DNA of 9,874 bases from Deltaproteobacteria bacterium CG07_land_8_20_14_0_80_60_11. Lineage in GTDB: Bacteria > Desulfobacterota > Desulfobaccia > Desulfobaccales > 0-14-0-80-60-11. Under the pieces are notes generated by a model. The model saw only the letters and a list, made by a program, of their open reading frames with translations, made no database searches and was not told the origin of the DNA. Below are positions 1 through 5,819 of this stretch, in pieces. The stretch covers positions 1 to 9,874 of the forward strand of contig PEWM01000047.1 of NCBI GenBank assembly GCA_002779455.1, read 5' to 3'. Position numbers and translations under genes: made by a program. Position 1 is the first letter of the stretch; every line of letters begins with the position of its first letter.

Positions 1-126
1 CTCTTCGACCTGGACTATGAGCATGATGACCAGGGCCGGGGCATCCGGGGGAAGCCCCGCTTTTTCGCAGCGCGCCTGGACAAGGGAGTGATCCAAGTTC
101 CTTTGAAGCTTTATGAAAGGAGGTGA
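1..126 (+). CDS. cas5c: Cas5c (Cas5d) C-terminal end, partial
   Basis: Only the last 41 codons and the TGA stop are inside the window; the start lies upstream. The visible residues include RGKPRFFAARLDKGVIQVP, which fits the C-terminal part of type I-C Cas5 as I know it. In type I-C systems Cas5c takes the place of Cas6: it cuts pre-crRNA at the 3' base of the repeat hairpin and stays on the 11-nt 5' handle in the Cascade complex. The stop is 3 bp before the cas8c ATG, and the gene's last codons contain the AAAGGAGG that serves cas8c, so the two are translationally coupled. The call rests mainly on position directly before cas8c in the canonical order cas3-cas5-cas8c-cas7, plus this short C-terminal match. 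The catalytic residues are not in the window. Confidence 0.85.
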   Translation, partial: LFDLDYEHDDQGRGIRGKPRFFAARLDKGVIQVPLKLYERR

Positions 127-129
127 GAA

Positions 130-1872
130 ATGCTTCTGCAGAAATGGGTAGAGTTTTTTAATAACGCCTCCCAGAGCCACGATAAAAACCTTTGGGTGCA
201 GTCGCCATCCAGTTACGTACCCACTGCCATTCGTCACCTGATAAAACTGGATTCCGAGGGTAAATCTGAGGGTATCGTATCCACTTCCAGTGGCAGAAAA
301 AAAGACCGGGGGAAGTTCTATCCTGCTCCGCATGTCCTGGTCACTTCAGGTCCAGAAGCCAAGCTGTTGGTGGGCAATTGTGAGTATGTTCTGGGGCGGC
401 CGCGGGACCCCAAGAAAGATGGCAAGAAAGTGGTTGAGCGGCATAAACTCTTCATCGCTGAGGTCGAAAAATGCGCTCAAGATACCGGCAGCCCCAGCGT
501 AAAGGCTGTTTTGAACTTCCTAAACTCTGAAACTCCTAAGACCCTGGTCTTACCCGATGACTTTGCATCTGAGGATCTATTCACCTTTGAAGTCGAGGGA
601 GCTTTGGTCATCGACGAAAAGGAGGTCCAGAAATATTGGCTCCACACCGAGAAAGCTGCTTTTGAATCAGGGGCAAGTTCTGGCCAATGCATTGTTTGCG
701 GCACGGATTGCCACCCCGGAAAAGCTCATCCTATCCAGATTAAAGGCATTCCGGGAGGACAAACTTCCGGCATGGCTATTGTGTCGGCCAATAAAGAGGC
801 CTTCTATTCTTATGACCTAAAAAATTCTCTTCTTTCGCCGACTTGCTGGGACTGCGCCGAAAGCTACGCCAAAGCCTATCATGTACTTAGGGAAAGCGAA
901 GGAACCCACCTTTTGGTCGGTTCCATGGTCTACCTTTTCTGGACCCGAGAACCCACGAGCTTCAATATCGCCTCCCTTTTCTCCCAACCCCAACCGGAAG
1001 ATGTGAAGGCCCTGATTCAATCCGCCCGCAAGGGTCGCCCCTTCACCCCGCCGAACACACAGGCCTTCTACGCTACCGCCCTCACGGCCAGCGGGGGCAG
1101 GGTAGTAGTGCGGGACTGGTTAGAAACCACAGTGGATGAAGTCAAAGCTCATCTATCGCGCTGGTTTGCTCTGCAAGAACTGGTGGACCCATACGGGGAA
1201 GCGGGGCGGCCTCTCGGTTTAAGGCCCCTGGCCGGCAGCCTGGTCCGGGAATTGGCGCGGGACCTGCCCCCGAATGTGCCCCGTATCCTGCTCAAAGCTG
1301 CTCTGACAGGAAGCCCTATCCCGGCCTGGCTCCTGTTCCAGGCCGTGAAACGCAACCGGGCGGAGCGCCAGATTACCCGGCCCCGAGCCGCTCTGATCAA
1401 GATGGCCCTGCTCTCCCAAGAAACTTTATGGAAGGAGGATTCTATGGTTCGACTGGATGAAACCAATACCCGCCCGGCCTATCTCTGCGGCCGCCTCTTG
1501 GCCGTCCTGGAGCAGGTGCAGTTTTTGGCGGTGAGTCCCAAGGCCACCCTCATTGACCGCTTCTACGGCACCGCCTCTACCGCCCCGGGTTCGGTCTTCC
1601 CCCGCCTCATCAAAGGAGCCCAGGCCCACCTGGGGAAGCTGCGCAAGGAGCGTCTCGGGGCCTACATCGCCCTCCAGGATCGACTGGGGGCGATCATGGG
1701 TGAACTCACCGCCTTCCCCGCCGTCCTGTCTCTCCCGGATCAAGGCTGGTTCAGTCTGGGCTACTACCACCAGCGAGCCTGGGACCGGGCTCAAGCCAAA
1801 GCCCGGAAAGAAGAGCAGGTCCCCGGCGAGGAAGCGGTTGTCGAAGAAACCCCTACTGATGAAAAAGAATAA
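130..1872 (+). CDS. cas8c: Cas8c (Csd1), large subunit of type I-C Cascade
   Basis: 580 residues, close to the usual size of the Csd1/Cas8c family. Cas8c is the large subunit of the I-C effector: it recognises the PAM, helps open the target duplex and recruits Cas3. A zinc-finger-like insertion is visible, with C187xxC190 and C239xxC242 about 50 residues apart. The C-terminal third (from about residue 425) is helical-looking and contains RPAYLCGRLLAVLEQ, typical of the small-subunit-like region. The last 25 residues are rich in Glu and Lys and probably disordered. The start at 130 is set by AAAGGAGG ending 6-7 nt upstream, overlapping the end of cas5c. The 3' part also encodes Cas11c from an internal start (separate entry). 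Identity is firm from sequence character and from the cas5c and cas7 neighbours; detailed function is family knowledge. Confidence 0.95.
   Translation: MLLQKWVEFFNNASQSHDKNLWVQSPSSYVPTAIRHLIKLDSEGKSEGIVSTSSGRKKDRGKFYPAPHVLVTSGPEAKLLVGNCEYVLGRPRDPKKDGKKVVERHKLFIAEVEKCAQDTGSPSVKAVLNFLNSETPKTLVLPDDFASEDLFTFEVEGALVIDEKEVQKYWLHTEKAAFESGASSGQCIVCGTDCHPGKAHPIQIKGIPGGQTSGMAIVSANKEAFYSYDLKNSLLSPTCWDCAESYAKAYHVLRESEGTHLLVGSMVYLFWTREPTSFNIASLFSQPQPEDVKALIQSARKGRPFTPPNTQAFYATALTASGGRVVVRDWLETTVDEVKAHLSRWFALQELVDPYGEAGRPLGLRPLAGSLVRELARDLPPNVPRILLKAALTGSPIPAWLLFQAVKRNRAERQITRPRAALIKMALLSQETLWKEDSMVRLDETNTRPAYLCGRLLAVLEQVQFLAVSPKATLIDRFYGTASTAPGSVFPRLIKGAQAHLGKLRKERLGAYIALQDRLGAIMGELTAFPAVLSLPDQGWFSLGYYHQRAWDRAQAKARKEEQVPGEEAVVEETPTDEKE
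1432..1438 (+). promoter_or_regulatory. Internal ribosome-binding site for Cas11c
   Basis: AAGGAGG, 5 nt before the in-frame ATG at 1444, inside cas8c. It is as strong as the sites that start cas8c and cas4. It decides the Cas11c start. Confidence 0.85.
1444..1872 (+). CDS. cas11c: Cas11c small subunit from an internal start inside cas8c
   Basis: The ATG at 1444 is codon 439 of cas8c, in frame, and is preceded by a perfect AAGGAGG (1432-1438) with 5-nt spacing. The product would be 142 residues sharing the cas8c stop, starting MVRLDETNTRPAYLCGRLL. Type I-C effectors (like I-B and I-D) are known to use a small subunit, Cas11, translated from inside the large-subunit gene; it lines the belly of Cascade and supports target-strand binding. 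Size and position agree with that known arrangement. The upstream peptide encoded over the ribosome site (WKEDS) is unremarkable, so the Shine-Dalgarno match is not forced by a conserved protein motif that I recognise. There is no separate small-subunit gene among the visible cas genes. Expression itself is inferred, not shown. Confidence 0.85.
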   Translation: MVRLDETNTRPAYLCGRLLAVLEQVQFLAVSPKATLIDRFYGTASTAPGSVFPRLIKGAQAHLGKLRKERLGAYIALQDRLGAIMGELTAFPAVLSLPDQGWFSLGYYHQRAWDRAQAKARKEEQVPGEEAVVEETPTDEKE

Positions 1873-1887
1873 AGAGGAGGCAAAAAT

Positions 1888-2802
1888 ATGGAATCCCCCA
1901 GTTACCAAGACCCGACTCATCGGCACGATTTTGTCCTGATCTTTGAAGTCACCGACGGCAACCCCAATGGCGACCCGGACGCCGGCAACCTGCCCCGGGT
2001 GGACCCGGAAACCATGCAGGGCCTGGTGACCGATGTGTGTCTGAAACGCAAGGTACGGGATTATGTGGACGCCACCAAGGGTGACGAGGCCAATTTCAAA
2101 ATCTATGTCCAGAACAAGGGAATCGCCTTAAACGAAATGCACGAGAGGGCCTATCATGCTCTGGGACTCCAACCTAAGGGCACAAAAGAGAAGCGGGAGG
2201 TTATTGACCAGACCCGGCCCTGGATGTGCCGTAATTTTTATGACATTCGCACCTTCGGCGCCGTGATGACCACCAAAGTAAATTGTGGGCAGGTAAGAGG
2301 GCCGGTGCAACTCACCTTTGCCCGCTCGGTGGACCCCATCATCCCCCTGGACCTGAGCATCACCCGGGTAGCCATAACCCTGAAGGAGGATGTTGAGTTC
2401 GTGGAAACGGAAAAAGGCACCGAAGGCGGCAAGGTCACTGAAATGGGCCGCAAGGCCATAGTCCCTTATGGCCTTTATGTGGGCTATGGTTTTATCAACC
2501 CCCACTTTGCCGAGCAGACCGGCTTCTCCAACGATGACTTGGCCATCTTCTGGGAAGCCTTAACCCGCATGTGGGACCTGGACCACTCCGCCTCCCGGGG
2601 CCGCATGGCTTGCCGCGGCCTGTATGTCTTCACCCATGACAGCAAGTTAGGCAAGGCCCCGGCTCACAAGCTCTTCGATCTGATCCGGGTGGACCGCCGG
2701 GACCCCCAGGCCCCGCCCCGGCGGTTCGGCGACTATGAAGTCTCCGTGCCGGCCCCGAAGGACCTGCCCGAAGGCGTTACCCTCACCGTCCTGGAGGGCT
2801 GA
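1888..2802 (+). CDS. cas7c: Cas7c (Csd2), backbone subunit of type I-C Cascade
   Basis: 304 residues, near the normal length for Csd2. Cas7 forms the helical filament that holds the crRNA spacer and pairs it with target DNA. The N-terminal RRM-like start is visible as FVLIFEVTDGNPNGDPDAG (residues 15-33), with LVTDVCLKRKVRDYV following (46-60). Further family-like segments are FYDIRTFGAVM (117-127) and GQVRGPVQLTFARSVDPI (134-151). The start follows AGAGGAGG (1873-1880) by 7 nt, and the gene begins 15 bp after the cas8c stop. It should be made in excess over the other subunits, as several copies are needed per complex; nothing in the sequence shows how, apart from the good ribosome site. Identification is firm. 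Confidence 0.96.
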   Translation: MESPSYQDPTHRHDFVLIFEVTDGNPNGDPDAGNLPRVDPETMQGLVTDVCLKRKVRDYVDATKGDEANFKIYVQNKGIALNEMHERAYHALGLQPKGTKEKREVIDQTRPWMCRNFYDIRTFGAVMTTKVNCGQVRGPVQLTFARSVDPIIPLDLSITRVAITLKEDVEFVETEKGTEGGKVTEMGRKAIVPYGLYVGYGFINPHFAEQTGFSNDDLAIFWEALTRMWDLDHSASRGRMACRGLYVFTHDSKLGKAPAHKLFDLIRVDRRDPQAPPRRFGDYEVSVPAPKDLPEGVTLTVLEG

Positions 2803-2832
2803 AGTGGTAATTAGACCAAGGAGGCGTACGGC

Positions 2833-3489
2833 ATGATGGACGAACCGGCTGGACCGGCTGCGGAGTTTGAGGAGAGCGACCTCATCCCCATTTCCGCCCT
2901 GGAGCACTATGCTTACTGCCCCCGGCAGGCTGCCCTCATCCATGTGGAGATGGTCTGGGAGGAAAATATCTATACCCAGCGGGGGCGGTTTGTCCATGAA
3001 ATCGTGGATCAACCCGGCTCCGAAACCCTGGGGGAGATTCGCGTCGAGCGCGCTCTGCCTCTATGGTCCCGCCGCTGGGGATTGGTGGGCAAGGCGGACG
3101 TGGTGGAGTTCCACGGGGATACTCCCTATCCGGTGGATTACAAACACGGCCCCCGGCGGCGCCGGGAGCATGACGACTTGCAGTTATGCGGCCAGGCGGT
3201 CTGCCTGGAGGAGATGACCGGTCAGGAGGTGCCTCGGGGGGCCATCTTTCATGCCACTTCCCAGCATCGGCGGGAAGTGATCTTCGACCCGGCATTGCGT
3301 CGCCGTCTTCAAGAGGCGGCGGTGCAACTGCGGGAAATTCTGCAGGGCCATACCCTGCCGCCGGCCCCCAATGACAAACGCTGCCGCCAATGTTCCTTAA
3401 AATCCTCCTGTCTGCCCACGGTGGTGGCTGATGCCAGGCGGATGGCCCGGCTGGCGTCCGCCCTATACCGGGTGGAGGACGACGGATGA
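2833..3489 (+). CDS. cas4: Cas4, RecB-like nuclease of CRISPR adaptation
   Basis: 218 residues. Cas4 trims prespacers and checks the PAM before integration, working with Cas1-Cas2. Visible features are the four cysteines for an iron-sulfur cluster (C29 near the N terminus, then C184, C187 and C193), H55 in RFVHE, and the PD-(D/E)XK nuclease core with D89 in GKADVVE and D102/K104 in VDYK. A QLCGQAVCLEE helix (117-127) corresponds to the QhxxY-type motif of the family. AAGGAGG at 2818-2824 lies 8 nt before the ATG at 2833; a second ATG follows at 2836 with poorer spacing. The end overlaps the cas1 start by 4 bp (ATGA), implying coupled translation. All key residues look intact. Confidence 0.95.
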   Translation: MMDEPAGPAAEFEESDLIPISALEHYAYCPRQAALIHVEMVWEENIYTQRGRFVHEIVDQPGSETLGEIRVERALPLWSRRWGLVGKADVVEFHGDTPYPVDYKHGPRRRREHDDLQLCGQAVCLEEMTGQEVPRGAIFHATSQHRREVIFDPALRRRLQEAAVQLREILQGHTLPPAPNDKRCRQCSLKSSCLPTVVADARRMARLASALYRVEDDG

Positions 3490-4517
3490 AGACCTTGTTG
3501 AACACCCTCTATGTTCAGACCTCCGGGGCCTATCTGCACCTGGACCATGAAACCCTTAAAGTGGAAATCAACAAAGAGGTGCGATTGCAGGTGCCGTTGC
3601 ACCACCTGGGCAGCCTGGTGCTGTTCGGGGAGGTGATGGTCTCCCCCGGCCTTTTGGGCCGCTGCGCCCAAGACGGCCGGTCCGTCACCTGGCTCAGCCG
3701 CTCCGGACGGTTTCTCGGCCGCCTGGAAGGGCCGGTTGCTGGGAATGTCCTGCTACGCCGGGCCCAACACGAGGCCATGGACTCGCCCCTCCGAACCCTG
3801 CAGGTGGCTCGAAACCTGGTCGCCGGCAAGCTCAAAAACCAGCGGAACGTTATCCTGCGCAGCGCCCGGGAAACCGATGCCCCCCAGGACCATGAACTCT
3901 TATCCCATACCGCTCAACTCTTGGGCGAGATTTTGCTCCAGTTGCCGGCAGTAACTGACCTGGATACCCTTCGGGGCCTGGAGGGCGACGCGGCTCGTCA
4001 TTATTTCGCCGGATTCAGCAGCATGCTCCGGGCCGACCGGGAGACCTTCGCCATGAAGGGCCGCACCCGCCGGCCGCCCCTGGACCCCACCAATGCCTTG
4101 CTGTCTTTTCTCTATGCCCTGCTGCTGAGTGATTGTGTGGCGGGCGCCCAGGGGGTCGGCCTGGACCCCCAGATGGGTTTTCTCCATAGCCTCCGGCCCG
4201 GGCGGCCCTCCCTGGGATTGGACCTCATGGAGGAGTTCAGGCCCATCCTGGCGGACCGGCTGACTCTTACCCTTATCAACCGCCGCCAGTTAAGCGAGCC
4301 GGACTTTGACCGGCGGACCGGCGGCGCGGTCCTCCTGAATGACGCAGGCCGCAAAAAGGTGGTGGTGGCCTACCAGGAGCGGAAACAAGAGGAGATTTTT
4401 CATCCCGGGGCGCAGCAAAAGATGCCCCTGGGCCTGGTGCCCCACATCCAGGCCAGGCTGCTGGCCCGGCACCTGCGGGGTGAACTGGCGGCCTATCCTC
4501 CTTATCTCCACAAGTAG
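3486..4517 (+). CDS. cas1: Cas1 integrase of CRISPR adaptation
   Basis: 343 residues, full length for type I-C Cas1. Cas1 is the metal-dependent integrase that inserts prespacers at the leader-repeat junction, as a dimer pair bridged by Cas2. The expected catalytic residues can be placed: E166 in LRGLEGDAARHYF, H234 in GFLH, and D246/E249 in LGLDLMEEFRP. The N-terminal beta domain (1-90) is followed by the helical catalytic domain. The start overlaps the cas4 stop (ATGA), with GGAGG at 3474-3478 in the cas4 end and 7-nt spacing. The ORF is intact, so spacer acquisition could still be possible even though only one repeat is visible downstream. Active-site assignment is by motif comparison from memory. 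Confidence 0.96.
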   Translation: MKTLLNTLYVQTSGAYLHLDHETLKVEINKEVRLQVPLHHLGSLVLFGEVMVSPGLLGRCAQDGRSVTWLSRSGRFLGRLEGPVAGNVLLRRAQHEAMDSPLRTLQVARNLVAGKLKNQRNVILRSARETDAPQDHELLSHTAQLLGEILLQLPAVTDLDTLRGLEGDAARHYFAGFSSMLRADRETFAMKGRTRRPPLDPTNALLSFLYALLLSDCVAGAQGVGLDPQMGFLHSLRPGRPSLGLDLMEEFRPILADRLTLTLINRRQLSEPDFDRRTGGAVLLNDAGRKKVVVAYQERKQEEIFHPGAQQKMPLGLVPHIQARLLARHLRGELAAYPPYLHK

Positions 4518-4528
4518 GGAGATGTTCT

Positions 4529-4822
4529 ATGATGACCGTCCTGGTGACCTATGATGTTTCCACGGAAGACGCTGCGGGCCGACGCCGCCTGCGCCGGATG
4601 GCGCAGCAGTGCAAAAACTTCGGCCAGCGGGTGCAAAAAAGCGTCTTTGAATGTGAAGTTGATGAAATGCAGTTTGAGGGCCTGATCCGGGCCTTGGTGA
4701 AAATCATCCATAAGGAGGAAGACAGTCTCAGGATCTACCGCTTGACGGAGCCCTTGGAAAAAAATGTCCGGGTTTTCGGCTGGGATAAGAAAGTGGACTT
4801 TAGCCAGCCCCTCTTGGTCTGA
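4529..4822 (+). CDS. cas2: Cas2, adaptation complex subunit
   Basis: 97 residues, the usual size. Cas2 is a ferredoxin-fold dimer that holds two Cas1 dimers together and sets prespacer length. The first strand carries the family motif as VLVTYDVST, with the typical acidic residue D9. The rest follows the expected pattern, with QKSVFECEVDE in the second strand and RIYRLTE near the third. The gene starts 11 bp after cas1, with a GGGAG site overlapping the cas1 stop and 7-nt spacing to ATG. A second ATG follows at once, so the first Met could be skipped without effect. It is the last gene before the leader, the standard type I-C position. Confidence 0.95.
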   Translation: MMTVLVTYDVSTEDAAGRRRLRRMAQQCKNFGQRVQKSVFECEVDEMQFEGLIRALVKIIHKEEDSLRIYRLTEPLEKNVRVFGWDKKVDFSQPLLV

Positions 4823-4998
4823 GAGCGAACCCCTAGCAGGGGTGAAAACCGGGGGGGTCCGCGCGGGGAAAAACCTGAGGGAACTCAGCAGGATCAATCC
4901 AAGGGAGCTTTCACCTTGGCGGTTGGAAGACTTATTTGAAGCTGGTTCGCCCTCGAAGGCGCAATTAACCTTTCAAAAACCGGCCGAGAAAGGCCGGA
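4823..4998 (+). promoter_or_regulatory. CRISPR array leader, built of successive inverted repeats
   Basis: The 176 bp between the cas2 stop and the repeat begins GAGAGCGAAC and continues with GTGAAAACCGGGGGGGTCC, resembling type I-C leaders as I remember them. Five perfect short inverted repeats follow one another: 4830-4842 (CCCCT/AGGGG), 4875-4888 (CTGAG/CTCAG around GGAA), 4899-4919 (CCAAGG/CCTTGG), 4944-4970 (GGTT plus CGCC paired with GGCG and AACC, with a 3' bulge) and 4980-4997 (CCGGCC/GGCCGG), the last one 1 bp before the repeat. An 8-bp palindrome CCGCGCGG lies at 4859-4866. Leaders carry the array promoter and the signals for integration polarity; I cannot place a convincing -35/-10 pair here. 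Confidence 0.7.
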
Positions 4999-5035
4999 GA
5001 TGCACCCGGTCTTCGGGCCGGGTGAGGATTGAAAC
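4999..5035 (+). CRISPR. Solitary CRISPR repeat (single-repeat array)
   Basis: A 37-nt element starts GATGCACCC and ends GGATTGAAAC, the classic 3' end of type I-C and many other repeats. CACCCGG (5003-5009) pairs with CCGGGTG (5018-5024); C5011-G5016 and a T-G pair extend the stem so that it can be capped by the very stable UUCG tetraloop. Exactly 11 nt follow the stem (5025-5035), matching the 11-nt crRNA handle known for Cas5c cleavage. I find no second copy on either strand in the window, so the true 5' boundary cannot be fixed from alignment; the core could be the last 32 nt. The orientation and position after cas2 fit leader-repeat architecture. What follows (5036 on) may be a spacer-like segment or unrelated sequence. 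Confidence 0.75.
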
Positions 5036-5049
5036 TCTAACGAGAGTAT

Positions 5050-5202
5050 GGAATAGCTGGTTTCCGCCGTTGACCAAGACCAGAGGTACAGGACCAGGTG
5101 GTGCTAACAGCGAAAGCAGTAGGCGGGAAGAAATCGGCTCGGGGTGTATTGGACCTCCTATCCGACTTCGTCCGCCAAAAGCACCGCCAGCAATAACGTT
5201 CC
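5050..5202 (+). ncRNA. Candidate structured RNA with a three-way junction, unidentified
   Basis: Read by eye, this stretch folds compactly. P1: GGTGGTGC (5097-5104) pairs with GCACCGCC (5181-5188), 8 bp with one G-U. P2 starts at the next base: 5105-5121, a small hairpin closed by GC-GAAA-GC, a GNRA tetraloop. P3 again starts at the next base: 5122-5176, about 18 bp made of GGCGG/CCGCC, GAAG/CTTC, TCGG/CCGA and GGGGT/ACCTC with small bulges. Only AAAA (5177-5180) separates P3 from the P1 return strand. A weaker outer helix, GGAA plus GCTGG (5050-5060) with CCAGC plus TTCC (5187-5202), competes with two P1 pairs. The strand is inferred from the GNRA loop and the terminator-like hairpin downstream. 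It is not tRNA, tmRNA, RNase P or SRP RNA by any motif I can see. Transcription is not shown. Confidence 0.5.
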
Positions 5203-5234
5203 CAACCTAACCCCTTAGTCGAAGCGTGCTCACG

Positions 5235-5264
5235 CCCTAAAAAGCGTCTAGCGCTTTTTTAGGG
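5235..5264 (+). terminator. Terminator-like hairpin
   Basis: CCCTAAAAAGCG (5235-5246) pairs with CGCTTTTTTAGGG (5252-5264) around a 5-nt loop, with one bulged T. The A-run and T-run lie within the stem, as in bidirectional terminators. It could end the cas/leader/repeat transcript on the + strand. The GC core is only 3 bp if the A/T pairs are discounted, so the strength is uncertain; a transposon-end palindrome is an alternative. Confidence 0.45.
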
Positions 5265-5318
5265 GTACTCTGTGAGCCTGTTCTCCCCGGCCCGCGTCCC
5301 GGTCGAAAATCGGTTTGA

Positions 5319-5444
5319 AATTTTTGGGGGCGGGTCCCATCACCGGGGGGGCGGTTCCCCGAAGATATTGTGGCAGGCTTCCTCCCACACATCTCATTGC
5401 TGGCCGAGATCAAGAATGACCAGCGGGCGGTCTTGGCGTTCTGA
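5319..5444 (+). pseudogene. Possible 3' remnant of an unknown gene
   Basis: In one + frame, between TGA at 5316 and TGA at 5442, the translation ends with a plausible soluble protein tail: FPEDIVAGFLPHISLLAEI followed by KNDQRAVLAF and the stop. The amino acid mix looks like real protein, in contrast to the surrounding frames. No ATG or ribosome site is present, so if it is real it is a truncated end left by decay or insertion. I do not recognise the family. The opposite strand has an 88-residue open frame over 5237-5503, so a multi-copy intergenic repeat that carries chance frames is an equally good explanation. Confidence 0.25.
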
Positions 5445-5473
5445 AGTCGGTTGAATTTCACAAGGGGACATCG

Positions 5474-5491
5474 TGTCTCCAATTGGAGACA
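5474..5491. repeat. 18-bp perfect palindrome
   Basis: TGTCTCCAATTGGAGACA reads the same on both strands. It has the size and symmetry of a dimeric repressor operator or of a mobile-element core, but no regulated gene starts next to it. Function unknown. Confidence 0.6.
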
Positions 5492-5636
5492 AATTGGCCG
5501 CAACCTGGGACCCGCTTATCAGATAGTTTGCATAAGTCCTACCCATCCCCCACTTCTCGAACGACCCCATCTCCCGTTTAATGACGCCCTCAAGGGTTTG
5601 CCCACCTTGTCGCTATGGCCACCTTCGTGGCGTAAA

Positions 5637-5676
5637 TCCCGGAAGAATTTTTCATATGAAAATTTTTGGGCCGGGA
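5637..5676. repeat. Imperfect inverted repeat centred on CATATG
   Basis: TCCCGG (5637-5642) pairs with CCGGGA (5671-5676). Inside these, an A/T-rich imperfect stem surrounds a core of TTTTCATATGAAAA (5649-5662) that is perfectly palindromic. The right arm, GAAAATTTTTGGGCCGGG, resembles GAAATTTTTGGGGGCGGG at 5317-5334, suggesting copies of one motif. It may be a REP-like or MITE-end element. Confidence 0.45.
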
Positions 5677-5691
5677 ACATCCAGGGGGGTC

Positions 5692-5722
5692 TTTTTGTTA
5701 CGGGGTTTTCCTGAGACAAAAA
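5692..5722. repeat. Inverted repeat TTTTTGT / ACAAAAA
   Basis: TTTTTGT (5692-5698) and ACAAAAA (5716-5722) form a 7-bp stem around a 17-nt loop. A further A/T hairpin, TTTTTTGG followed by AAAAAA, lies near 5734-5747. Together with the 5637-5676 palindrome these make three A/T-armed inverted repeats within 120 bp. Confidence 0.4.
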
Positions 5723-5819
5723 CCCGAGTGAATGATTTTTTGGAAAAAATTCCCGTGCCTGGCATTTAGCATGAGGGGGGTGGTAGGAGTCCCACTCCGG
5801 AACCGGGTTTGTGGTCTGT

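Noticed and set aside
4936..4968. Array promoter in the leader (TTGAAG ... AATTAA)
   Set aside because: The spacing is about 21 bp, too long for a standard promoter, so I did not annotate it.
5070..5107. A possible degenerate second CRISPR repeat one spacer-length after the first
   Set aside because: Aligned with the repeat, it shares only the final AAC and scattered bases, and lacks the CACCCGG/CCGGGTG stem.
5036..5202. Group II intron fragment
   Set aside because: The GAAA hairpin and multi-helix fold are suggestive, but I see no GTGYG 5' end, no domain V hairpin and no reverse transcriptase. Kept only as an alternative for the unidentified RNA.
4764..5210. A 148-codon + strand open frame across the cas2 end, leader, repeat and candidate RNA
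   Set aside because: It overlaps cas2 in another frame, has no ribosome site, and its translation is low-complexity and unlike protein. The leader, repeat and hairpins explain the sequence better.
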